Part shown: piece after piece, positions 6,064 through 12,522 of the stretch | How positions within the stretch are numbered: position 1 is the stretch's first letter | How the letters are laid out: each line of letters begins with the position of its first letter | Source: an uncultured Prevotella sp. | Lineage (GTDB): Bacteria; Bacteroidota; Bacteroidia; Bacteroidales; Bacteroidaceae | NCBI GenBank assembly: GCA_900765465.1 | Contig: CAAFRM010000287.1 | Span: 1-12,522, forward strand | Length of the DNA stretch: 12,522 nt | Direction: 5' to 3' | Position numbers and translations under genes: made by a program | Notes under the pieces: model-generated | What the model was told of the DNA's origin: nothing | Databases searched by the model: none | Seen by the model: only the letters and a program-made list of their open reading frames with translations

Positions 6064-7101
6064 ATGAGTAATCTGATAAAACCCGAAGGGTATGAGGCGC
6101 TGCTGGATATGCGCCAGACCGAAATGGGTATCAAAATGATAAAAGAGTTCTTCCAGCAGAACCTGTCCACAGAGTTGCGCTTGCGCCGTGTCACCGCCCC
6201 TCTCTTCGTATTGAAGGGTTTGGGTATCAATGACGACCTGAATGGAGTGGAGCGCCCTGTGACTTTCCCTATCAAGGATTTGGGTGATGCAAAGGCTGAG
6301 GTGGTTCACTCTCTGGCTAAATGGAAGCGCTTGACCTTGGCAGAATATGAGATAGAGCCGGGCTATGGTGTCTATACCGATATGAACGCCATCCGTGCCG
6401 ATGAGGAGCTTGATAATCTTCATTCGCTCTATGTGGACCAGTGGGACTGGGAGGCTGTGATTACGAAGGGTGATCGTACCATCTCATTCCTTGAAGATGT
6501 GGTTCGCCGCATCTATGCAGCCATCCTCCGCACCGAGTTCCTGGCTTGCGAGCACTATCCACAGCTGAAGCCTTTCCTGCCAAAGGAGATTCATTTTATC
6601 CATGCGCAGGATTTGCTTGATATGTATCCTGACAAAACTCCTAAGGAGCGTGAGGATGCTATCTGCAAGAAATACGGTGCCGTGTTTATCGAGGGTATCG
6701 GCGGAAAGTTGAGCGATGGAAAGAAGCATGATGGCCGTGCTCCTGACTACGACGACTGGAGCACCGTAGCCGAGAATGGCAAGGAGGGATTGAATGGTGA
6801 TATCCTGATTTGGTATCCTGTTTTGGGCAGAAGCTTCGAGCTGAGCTCTATGGGTATCCGTGTTGACAAGGAAAGCCTGCTTCGCCAGTTGAAGCTGGAA
6901 GGCAAGGAAGATAGAGAGAAACTCTATTTCCACCAGCAGCTCCTGAACGACAAGTTGCCATTAAGTATCGGTGGTGGTATCGGTCAGAGCCGTCTCTGTA
7001 TGGTGCTGCTCCACAAGGCGCACATCGGCGAGATTCAGGCTAGTATCTGGCCGGAAGATATGAGAACAGAATGTGAGAAGGCAGGAATGCCGCTCATCTA
7101 A
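6064..7101 (+). CDS. asnA: Aspartate-ammonia ligase (asparagine synthetase A)
   Basis: Cytosolic, ammonia-dependent, AMP-forming asparagine synthetase: aspartate + ATP + NH3 gives asparagine + AMP + PPi. The protein has 345 residues, a little longer than the 330 of E. coli AsnA. It has the class II aminoacyl-tRNA-synthetase-like fold and its family motifs: HSLAKWKR (82-89), DMNAIRADE (106-114), YVDQWDWE (123-130), GDILIWYPVLGRSFELSSMG (245-264) and the ATP-site GGGIGQSR (303-310). The start at ATG 6064 gives the usual N-terminus MSNLIKPEGYEALLDMRQTE; the reading frame is open back to 5950 but that stretch contains the promoter. There is no Shine-Dalgarno, as is common in this phylum. The gene is monocistronic: it is followed by a repeat array and then a terminator. 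Inverted repeats just upstream of its -33 box may regulate it. Confidence 0.97.
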   Translation: MSNLIKPEGYEALLDMRQTEMGIKMIKEFFQQNLSTELRLRRVTAPLFVLKGLGINDDLNGVERPVTFPIKDLGDAKAEVVHSLAKWKRLTLAEYEIEPGYGVYTDMNAIRADEELDNLHSLYVDQWDWEAVITKGDRTISFLEDVVRRIYAAILRTEFLACEHYPQLKPFLPKEIHFIHAQDLLDMYPDKTPKEREDAICKKYGAVFIEGIGGKLSDGKKHDGRAPDYDDWSTVAENGKEGLNGDILIWYPVLGRSFELSSMGIRVDKESLLRQLKLEGKEDREKLYFHQQLLNDKLPLSIGGGIGQSRLCMVLLHKAHIGEIQASIWPEDMRTECEKAGMPLI

Positions 7102-7148
7102 AAAGATAAGAAAGATAAGAAAAGATTGTTGGGTTAGAATTCTGGTCA

Positions 7149-7360
7149 TATCAACATATTTTTAATGAATATCAGAGAGATTCTCTATAAAGAGAGTTAT
7201 CAGCATAAGATATAGTTGAGAGAGATTCAGCATAAGATTATAAGATATAGTTGAGAGAGATTCAACATAAGATCATAAGATTTAGTAAAGAGAGATTATC
7301 AACATAAATGTTTTTAGGATCAACATACGATTATAAGTTCATAAATATTATATAAAGAGA
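7149..7360 (+). repeat. Degenerate AT-rich tandem repeat array
   Basis: Fills most of the gap after asnA. The clearest units are 7201-7227 (27 nt), 7228-7262 (35 nt) and 7263-7297 (35 nt), each starting CARCATAAGAT and ending AGAGAGATT; the first two share the stretch AAGATATAGTTGAGAGAGATT apart from an 8-nt duplication of ATAAGATT type. More decayed copies of the CARCATA start lie at 7152, 7300 and 7321. Units are built from smaller words (ATAAGAT, GAGAGA). There is no open frame. It lies in the 3' untranslated part of the asnA transcript. Likely grown by slipped replication; function unknown. Confidence 0.8.
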
Positions 7361-7395
7361 ATCCCGACCCTCCTTTTTCTTGGAGAGTCGGGATT
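7360..7395. terminator. Hairpin terminator between asnA and the agu cluster
   Basis: Inverted repeat AATCCCGAC-C-CTCC, an 8-nt loop, GGAG-A-GTCGGGATT: 9 + 4 pairs around one C-A mismatch. It lies between converging genes (asnA and the outer-membrane protein gene). T-runs are modest on both sides (ATCATTTTATG to the right; TCTCTTTATA on the minus strand), so it may act for both transcripts with partial efficiency. Confidence 0.75.
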
Positions 7396-7429
7396 ATCAT
7401 TTTATGATTGTTTTTTCCTGAGGTTTTCC

Positions 7430-7462
7430 GAATTGTTTCGACCGTACAGATAGAATTGTTTC
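7430..7462. repeat. 10-bp direct repeats behind the outer-membrane protein gene
   Basis: GAATTGTTTC occurs at 7430-7439 and 7453-7462, a 23-bp period, just after the stop codon of the outer-membrane protein gene (minus strand). Both copies adjoin a CCGA-type flank. No function can be assigned; it may be chance or a short duplication. Confidence 0.4.
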
Positions 7463-7471
7463 CGAAAAAAA

Positions 7472-9256
7472 CTAGAAGTAATAGGTGAAACCCATAGTGG
7501 CAGCACGGTTGCCGAAATGCTGACCGGCAATATCGTGGAACCTGCCTTCCAGGGTAAGATGCTTGCCAATGTTCTTATATACGCCCACCTCGGCATAGAG
7601 ATTGGCTGGCGTATAGGCTGGCGTAAGCGTATGGCGACGGGTGCACCAGATCATATTGGATGTCAGGCGCCAGCCAGCAGGCAATGACAACTGCGGAGCC
7701 AGCTTGAATATCGCAAAATTGCTGTATTGGCTGGTTTTAGAGTTCATTCCTTCTTCGCCTCCGAAAATCTCAGCCTTTTCCCAGAAGTAATTCACTCCGG
7801 CAGTAATCCTCAGCATTCCCTGATGCCAGAAGGCAGTAGTTCCGATGCCCAGTGTGTTGTCGCGATCTATACCCGGAAGATCCTGATGGATATTCTTGAT
7901 AGAACTGCTTACCACGAGATTCGGTTTGCTGTAGGTGTGCTTCAGCTCTGCCACGTAGGCGAGGCGCTCGCTGATGTCCTTGGTGTAGTATGGACGCCAA
8001 GCCCCCTCCATATCGCCTGCTGTAACGAAATCGCCAAAATCGGCATTGAAGATTCGGCGGCAGAATGTGCCCTGCAGGGTATGGCCCGGTGCAAAGTTGT
8101 GATATACGCTCACCGTGTAGCTATGGTTATGGGTACTATGCTTCCAGTTCTTTTCTGTGGCAATCTGCTTCGGACGGAAATTGATTGTGCGGAATCGGTC
8201 GCCTATCATGAAGCCCCATTTGCCGATGGTATAATCCAGCTGCGCATACAGGTCCTGATAGTTGGAGTGGTTGGTGTAATCAGCCACACAGTTCTTCTCG
8301 ATAGACAGTCCGCCCTCGAAACCGGCTGTAAGCCAGAGATTCTCTGAAATCACCGGAGTGGCATATTCCACTACCATAAACGGATAGGTGGCGTGGTTGC
8401 GATAAGGTGCCGCACTGGCATCTGCCGCATTTCCGCCGTTGTCGCTGATGTTCTCGGCACCCAGGGTAAAGAGGATGCTCGCTCCCTTCTCGCCCAGCAG
8501 GCGGGTATAGTCTGCCTGGAGATGGTAGGCGCGTACATAGTCGGCTGGCGTACCGGTAATATGGTTTCGGGTGTAGGTCTGCATCGCATCCACTTCCAGT
8601 ATGTCCTTCTCGGTAGGAGTCCAGAGGATGTTCATCTTGGCTCCCTCGTGCGAATAGTGATTGATGAGGCTTGGGCCATCACCGGCATAGGAACCCAGGT
8701 CGTTGTTGGATGTGCGCTGCATATTGCCCTCTACGTGGGTCAGGATGCGCAGCTTGTCCTGCTGGCTCAATACGCTCACGATGCCCTTTCCGCCGCCATA
8801 GGTGTCGCCGAAGAGACCTACTCTTCCGCTCACTCCGTTCTCACCCTTGCGCAGGGTGATGTCAATCACCTTTTTCAGACTGCTGCATCCCTTCATCACC
8901 TCAGAGTTCTGGCAAACCTTGATGCTCTCTATCTCCCTCGCCTTGAAATGATGGAGCAGGGTAGCGTAGTCGAGACCATATTCCTGGTTGTCGATGCGGA
9001 TGACAAACTTGCCGTAGAGATTGGCGAAAGGATCACCGCCGATGATGTTGTTGCCGTCTATCGTAAGGACTTCTGGGCACATCATCAGCACATCGAGGAG
9101 CGATTCCTCGCCTGTGAGTTCCATTTCTGATACGTGCATGATGTAGCGGTCGCCGATGTGTTCTATCGGTGCCGCCAGTGTAGGATTAGTAAAGCCTCCG
9201 AGCGCCATAGCGAGCAGCAGGAGGCGGCTGGTTTTTATCATTTTATTTTTTCTCAT
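7472..9256 (-). CDS. TonB-receptor-like outer-membrane plug/beta-barrel protein
   Basis: A 594-residue predicted outer-membrane protein. Residues 1 to about 29 are a signal peptide (basic start, LLLLAMALGG core, cleavage near TLAA). Residues about 50-137 resemble a minimal TonB-receptor plug: LLDVLMMCPEV (53-63), VIRIDNQ (85-91), REIESIKV (107-114) and VIDITLRKG (130-138). The rest alternates polar and hydrophobic residues with many aromatics, as in beta-barrels, and the chain ends in FTYYF, a C-terminal aromatic typical of outer-membrane insertion signals. The usual Bacteroidetes N-terminal carboxypeptidase-like domain and a TonB box are not seen, and there is no SusD partner. It lies 65 bp after the AEC carrier gene with no promoter or terminator between, so it is probably the last gene of the agu operon. 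Substrate unknown; a role with agmatine or putrescine is inference from context. A second possible start is Met6 (9239-9241). Confidence 0.8.
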   Translation of the reverse strand: MRKNKMIKTSRLLLLAMALGGFTNPTLAAPIEHIGDRYIMHVSEMELTGEESLLDVLMMCPEVLTIDGNNIIGGDPFANLYGKFVIRIDNQEYGLDYATLLHHFKAREIESIKVCQNSEVMKGCSSLKKVIDITLRKGENGVSGRVGLFGDTYGGGKGIVSVLSQQDKLRILTHVEGNMQRTSNNDLGSYAGDGPSLINHYSHEGAKMNILWTPTEKDILEVDAMQTYTRNHITGTPADYVRAYHLQADYTRLLGEKGASILFTLGAENISDNGGNAADASAAPYRNHATYPFMVVEYATPVISENLWLTAGFEGGLSIEKNCVADYTNHSNYQDLYAQLDYTIGKWGFMIGDRFRTINFRPKQIATEKNWKHSTHNHSYTVSVYHNFAPGHTLQGTFCRRIFNADFGDFVTAGDMEGAWRPYYTKDISERLAYVAELKHTYSKPNLVVSSSIKNIHQDLPGIDRDNTLGIGTTAFWHQGMLRITAGVNYFWEKAEIFGGEEGMNSKTSQYSNFAIFKLAPQLSLPAGWRLTSNMIWCTRRHTLTPAYTPANLYAEVGVYKNIGKHLTLEGRFHDIAGQHFGNRAATMGFTYYF

Positions 9257-9321
9257 ACTTTCTTTTTAATGTTAAGTTGTAGCATTTTGGTTTTGTCCCA
9301 TCGCCTGTCTCCCTTTCATCT

Positions 9322-10230
9322 CTACCCGAAAAGCAGGGTGATGAGCGGGATGGTGAGGATGCTGCCCAGTGTAGTGATGAATGTCAACTCTGTGATGAGT
9401 GCCGGGTTCCTGCCGTATTTCAGGCAGAACATGGTGCCGAAGCTAGCTACAGGCATCGCAATCACCACGGTGTTGATATTATTCACCACATCGCTCACGT
9501 CGCATACCTTGAAGAAGAAGTAGAGGCTTAGCGGAACCACTACCAGGCGGAGCAGCGAGGCTACGTAAACCTTCGGGCTGCCGATAATCTCCTTGAGGGG
9601 CAGCTTGGCCATGCTGCTTCCGATAATCATCAGGGCGGCAGGAACCGTTACGTTGCCCACCATCGTTACCGGACGGGCGATGACATCAGGCGTATGTACT
9701 CCCAGCGCCACCAGCAGGGCTGCCACGGCAGCCGCTATCAGAGCCGGACTCAGCAATACCTTCGGGTTAAACTGCTTCACGCTGTATTCGCCCTTGATGA
9801 GCATCACGCCAGCCGTGAAGATGAAAAACGTGTTCGGCATGTTGAGCAGGGCAGCGTAGAAGATTGCCTTGGGGCCGAAGATGCTCGAAACGATAGGATA
9901 TCCGATGAATCCCACGTTGGCAAACATCAGGGCGAAACCGATCATTCCCTGGTCGTCATGGTTCTTGCTGATGAGACGAGGCACTCCAAATCCGAACACC
10001 AGTAATAAGATGTACGTGAGGAAGCCTACACCCAGGAGCGGGAGAATGAGCGTGCGGTCGGGCAGTTCATCTCCCATCACAGACGAGAGCACCAGCAGCG
10101 GGCAGGTGATATCTACCACGATGCTGGACAGCTTCTTGTCAAACTTGTCGCCCATATAGCCAAGCTTGCAGGCGACGTAACCCAAAATCACGATGATGAA
10201 CAGAACCACCATCACTTCCAAATTCTCCAT
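9322..10230 (-). CDS. AEC-family inner-membrane carrier
   Basis: A 302-residue membrane protein of the auxin efflux carrier (AEC) family, about ten hydrophobic helices in two related halves. Family features: the polar break in the first half ITCPLLVLSS (41-50), FANVGFIGYPIV (103-114), and the matching second-half segment GNVTVPAALMIIGSSMA (192-208). AEC proteins in bacteria move organic anions or other small metabolites, often outward; the substrate cannot be read from sequence. It starts 26 bp after the aguB stop codon, the same spacing as between aguA and aguB, so it is almost certainly co-transcribed. Context suggests agmatine, N-carbamoylputrescine or putrescine as cargo, but this is inference and would be unusual for the family. 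Family assignment is firm. Confidence 0.92.
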   Translation of the reverse strand: MENLEVMVVLFIIVILGYVACKLGYMGDKFDKKLSSIVVDITCPLLVLSSVMGDELPDRTLILPLLGVGFLTYILLLVFGFGVPRLISKNHDDQGMIGFALMFANVGFIGYPIVSSIFGPKAIFYAALLNMPNTFFIFTAGVMLIKGEYSVKQFNPKVLLSPALIAAAVAALLVALGVHTPDVIARPVTMVGNVTVPAALMIIGSSMAKLPLKEIIGSPKVYVASLLRLVVVPLSLYFFFKVCDVSDVVNNINTVVIAMPVASFGTMFCLKYGRNPALITELTFITTLGSILTIPLITLLFG

Positions 10231-10256
10231 TATCCCGAAAATCTAATCTCTTTCCC

Positions 10257-11132
10257 TTAATCTATGAATCTTCTGGTGATATCTCCGTAGTTCTCGATGC
10301 GGCGGTCGCGCAGGAATGGCCACCAGCGGCGTACATCCTCGCTGTGCTTCAGGTCGATATCCACCACCAGGCTCTCTTCCTCATCATCGCTCGCGCGATA
10401 GTGAAGCTCGCCCTGAGGACCTGCCACGAAACTGCTGCCCCAGAACTGGATTCCGTCGGTCTGACCGCTTGGGTCAGCTTCGAATCCCACTCGGTTTACA
10501 GCCACTACCGGCAAGCCGTTTGCCACGGCATGACCTCTCATCACGGTAGTCCACGCCTCACGCTGGCGCTGCTGTTCCTCCTCTGTATCGTAGGTAGCAT
10601 AGCCGATGGCAGTAGGGTAGATCAGGATGTCTGCGCCCTGCAGCGCCATCAGGCGGGCTGCTTCCGGATACCACTGGTCCCAGCACACCAATACGCCGAG
10701 CTTGCCCACGGAAGTCTGTATCGGCTTGAATCCGAGGTCGCCAGGGGTGAAGTAGAACTTCTCGTAGTAGGCAGGATCATCCGGAATGTGCATCTTGCGG
10801 TACTTTCCGGCTATGCTTCCGTCCTTCTCTATCACCACAGCCGTATTGTGGTACAGTCCCGGAGCACGGCGCTCGAAGAGCGAAGTAACGATCACCACGC
10901 CCAGATCCTTCGCAAGCTTGCCGTAGAATTCGGTAGATGGACCGGGAATCGGTTCGGCAAGGTCGAAATTCTCTACATCTTCTACCTGGCAGAAGTAGAG
11001 CGTGTTGTGAAGTTCCTGCAATACAATGAGTTCTGCGCCACGCTTCGCCAGGTCGATGATGCCCTCAGCGAGTCGGGTCTTGTTATCGGCGATGTCCGCC
11101 GTAATGTGAAGTTGTAATAATCCGAGTTTCAT
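10257..11132 (-). CDS. aguB: N-carbamoylputrescine amidase
   Basis: Cytosolic enzyme of the nitrilase (carbon-nitrogen hydrolase) superfamily, converting N-carbamoylputrescine + water to putrescine, CO2 and ammonia. At 291 residues it has the normal length. The catalytic triad is present: E40 in VLQELHN, K113 in YRKMHIPDD, and C150 in VLVCWDQWYPEAAR. The stretches PGDLGFKP (130-137) and, near the end, FLRDRRIENYGDI are typical of AguB rather than other nitrilases. It follows aguA by 26 bp, and the pairing with an agmatine deiminase makes the substrate assignment strong. The product putrescine feeds polyamine synthesis (in this phylum usually via carboxyspermidine enzymes encoded elsewhere). 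ATG at 11130-11132 has no Shine-Dalgarno. Confidence 0.96.
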   Translation of the reverse strand: MKLGLLQLHITADIADNKTRLAEGIIDLAKRGAELIVLQELHNTLYFCQVEDVENFDLAEPIPGPSTEFYGKLAKDLGVVIVTSLFERRAPGLYHNTAVVIEKDGSIAGKYRKMHIPDDPAYYEKFYFTPGDLGFKPIQTSVGKLGVLVCWDQWYPEAARLMALQGADILIYPTAIGYATYDTEEEQQRQREAWTTVMRGHAVANGLPVVAVNRVGFEADPSGQTDGIQFWGSSFVAGPQGELHYRASDDEEESLVVDIDLKHSEDVRRWWPFLRDRRIENYGDITRRFID

Positions 11133-11158
11133 TTATGTCTGTGTTTTTTTCTAATGCT

Positions 11159-12265
11159 TTATTTGATAGCCCCCTCCGGCAGCTGCATGGTGAGGCAGTG
11201 GATGCTTCCGTGCTGGCGGATGATGGTGAGCGAATCTACTCCTATCACGTCTCTGTCTGGGAAGGCAAGCTGAATCTGTCGCTTCGCCTCCTCGTCCTTC
11301 TCAGGCTGGTTGTAAGTAGGATAAATCACGGCACCGTTCAGAATCAGGAAGTTGGCATAGGTGGCAGGCAGTCTGTCGCCCTTGCTGTTCTTGTCTGTAG
11401 TCAGTCTGTCGCCCTCGTCATAGATGGCATCCGGCATCGGGAGCTTCAGCAGTCGGTAAGGGTATCCCTCGTAGGTGAAGAGCTTCTGCAGCTGCTTCTC
11501 CAGCGCCTGGAAATCCTCATACTGCTCATCTTCCGCATCATCACACCCTACATATAATAAGGTGTCGTGCGGAGCCACTCTCACGATGGTGTCGATATGT
11601 CCGTCGGTATCATCACCCACCAGATTACCGTGGTCGAGCCATACCACATTTCTTACATGGAAGAAATTCCTGAGCAGGCTGTCGATGTTCTCGCGTGTTA
11701 AAGGCTGGTTGCGGTGAGGCGCCAGCAGGCACTGCGATGTGGTGAAGAGCGTACCCTTGCCGTCGCTCTCTATGCTTCCGCCTTCGAGCACGAAGCCCTG
11801 GTGGTTCTCCAGCGCCGCATTGAAGGCTCCCTGATAGTAGAGCTGCAGATTGATGGCATTGTCCTTTTTCCAGTCGAATTTCTCGCCCCATCCGTTGAAC
11901 TTGAAGTCGAGCAGATGGATAGGGATGACGTGCGAATTGTGTCTGCCGCGCGAAACCATGCTGATAGGTCCGTGGTCGCGCGCCCAGGTATCGTTGGTAT
12001 CCATCTCGTAGAGGTGAACGCGGCTCATCTGTCCCTCCGACAGCTTTTCGGCGAGCATTCTCTGGGTGCTTTCCAGGATAGGTGTCACCACCAGCAGGTC
12101 TTCGTAGCGGGTGATGATGTCTGCGAGCTGCAGATACGTATTGGTTATCTGTCTCAGATACGGCTTCCAGTCCGTTCCGCCGTGTGGCCACGTGAGCATG
12201 ATGGCGCTCTGTGGTTCCCATTCTGCGGGAAGTGCGAAATCGCAAGGTAATATTGAGTGATGCAT
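11159..12265 (-). CDS. aguA: Agmatine deiminase
   Basis: Cytosolic guanidino-modifying enzyme converting agmatine + water to N-carbamoylputrescine + ammonia, first step of the pathway finished by AguB. The 368 residues show the peptidyl-arginine-deiminase-type fold and its active site: LPAEWEPQ and TWPHGGTDW near the start (12-33), NDTWARDHGP (91-100, D97), EGGSIESDGKG (161-171), GDDTDGHIDT (217-226, H223), and the nucleophile C357 in HGSIHCLTMQLP. All residues expected for catalysis are there. ATG at 12263-12265 is the only reasonable start. It is first in a minus-strand cluster with aguB (26-bp gap), the AEC carrier and the outer-membrane protein, and has its own promoter at 12297-12328. 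Confidence 0.97.
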   Translation of the reverse strand: MHHSILPCDFALPAEWEPQSAIMLTWPHGGTDWKPYLRQITNTYLQLADIITRYEDLLVVTPILESTQRMLAEKLSEGQMSRVHLYEMDTNDTWARDHGPISMVSRGRHNSHVIPIHLLDFKFNGWGEKFDWKKDNAINLQLYYQGAFNAALENHQGFVLEGGSIESDGKGTLFTTSQCLLAPHRNQPLTRENIDSLLRNFFHVRNVVWLDHGNLVGDDTDGHIDTIVRVAPHDTLLYVGCDDAEDEQYEDFQALEKQLQKLFTYEGYPYRLLKLPMPDAIYDEGDRLTTDKNSKGDRLPATYANFLILNGAVIYPTYNQPEKDEEAKRQIQLAFPDRDVIGVDSLTIIRQHGSIHCLTMQLPEGAIK

Positions 12266-12296
12266 AAGCTTTTGTATTTTTAATGTTTTATGCGTG

Positions 12297-12328
12297 CAAA
12301 TATACTAAAAAAATCGGCAACTTACATA
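12297..12328 (-). promoter_or_regulatory. aguA operon promoter
   Basis: On the minus strand the -7 box TATATTTG lies at 12297-12304 and continues as CAC. The -33 box is weak: TATG 20 bp upstream (12325-12328). It is the only recognisable promoter for the four-gene cluster. Predicted start near 12290, giving a leader of about 25 nt. Confidence 0.6.
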
Positions 12329-12354
12329 ATTTTTTGAAAATTTTTAGTGAAACG

Positions 12355-12386
12355 CTTGCTAATTTCGTGAGAAATGCGTAACTTTG
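12355..12386 (+). promoter_or_regulatory. Promoter of the Nif3-family gene
   Basis: The -33 box CTTG (12355-12358, within AAACGCTTGC as at asnA) and the -7 box TAACTTTG (12379-12386) are 20 bp apart; the -7 box continues as CAG. It is back to back with the aguA promoter, about 26 bp between the two -33 boxes. Start expected near 12392. Confidence 0.75.
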
Positions 12387-12420
12387 CAGCCTAAATTATA
12401 AAATAAGACATATTAGGAGC

Positions 12421-12522
12421 GTGAAAATAAGAGAAGTAGTTGATGCCCTTGAACATTACGCGCCTCTGCCCTTGCAGGAAGGATATGATAATGCCGGCCT
12501 GCAAGTTGGATTGACAGAGGCG
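12421..12522 (+). CDS. Nif3/YbgI-like dinuclear metal protein (5' part)
   Basis: The first 34 codons of a gene that runs off the right edge. The translation begins with KIREVVDALEHYAPLPLQEG and then YDNAGLQVG, which matches the start of Nif3-like dinuclear-metal-centre hexameric proteins (also annotated as GTP cyclohydrolase I type 2 homologues); the YDNAGLQVG segment corresponds to the family's WDNxGLxxG motif. The biochemical role of the family is not settled. The start is GTG at 12421: no in-frame ATG exists in the leader or in the visible coding part. An AGGAG lies at 12415-12419, only 1 nt before GTG, too close for a normal Shine-Dalgarno. It diverges from aguA. Confidence 0.88.
   Translation, partial: MKIREVVDALEHYAPLPLQEGYDNAGLQVGLTEA

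Noticed and set aside
7149..7360. CRISPR array
   Set aside because: Units vary in length (27-35 nt) and sequence, spacers are absent because whole units repeat, and there are no cas genes.
8393..9130. 245-codon plus-strand open frame inside the outer-membrane protein gene
   Set aside because: Antisense to a gene with signal peptide, plug motifs and C-terminal aromatic; no family features of its own.
10344..12250. Plus-strand open frames opposite aguB and aguA
   Set aside because: Shadows of two confidently identified enzymes. No promoter or domain.

Overview
The window looks like chromosomal core sequence from a Bacteroidales bacterium, most likely Prevotella/Segatella. Three things support this. 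Every promoter I can find has the Bacteroidetes form (a TTTG/TTG-like -33 box, about 20 bp, then TAnnTTTG at -7). Shine-Dalgarno sequences are almost absent. The gene families (the Bacteroidetes-type PhoH, a DUF5715-like lipid-anchored or membrane-anchored protein, a long CPA2 antiporter, a Nif3 homologue starting VKIREVVDALEHYAPL) are typical of that order. I see no phage, transposon or CRISPR array. The genus is an inference from memory of protein sequences.

Layout from left to right. phoH (minus, complete, TTG start) and a secreted or membrane-anchored DUF5715-like protein with an M15-peptidase-like metal site (plus) diverge from an overlapping promoter pair near 1030-1100. A symmetrical terminator at 2040-2074 separates the latter gene from a 753-residue cation:proton antiporter (minus). 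Upstream of it, on the same strand, lie pepT (peptidase T) with its own terminator and tRNA-Arg(CCG). The tRNA and pepT are 28 bp apart with one visible promoter, so they probably form one transcript. asnA (aspartate-ammonia ligase, plus) diverges from the tRNA. Downstream of asnA is a degenerate AT-rich tandem repeat array (about 7149-7360) ending in a strong hairpin terminator.

The right part is a minus-strand cluster, read aguA, aguB, AEC-family carrier, outer-membrane plug/barrel protein. The first three are separated by exactly 26 bp each and the fourth by 65 bp, with a single recognisable promoter in front of aguA. AguA and AguB convert agmatine to N-carbamoylputrescine and then putrescine. 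The inner-membrane carrier and the TonB-receptor-like outer-membrane protein suggest that the operon also moves a substrate or product across both membranes. This is the most interesting candidate system here. A Nif3/YbgI-family gene (plus) diverges from aguA and runs off the right edge.

Six promoters found by eye all continue the -7 box as TTTGCA, five as TTTGCAG. The tRNA carries an unusual A19/U56 pair in place of the near-universal G19/C56.
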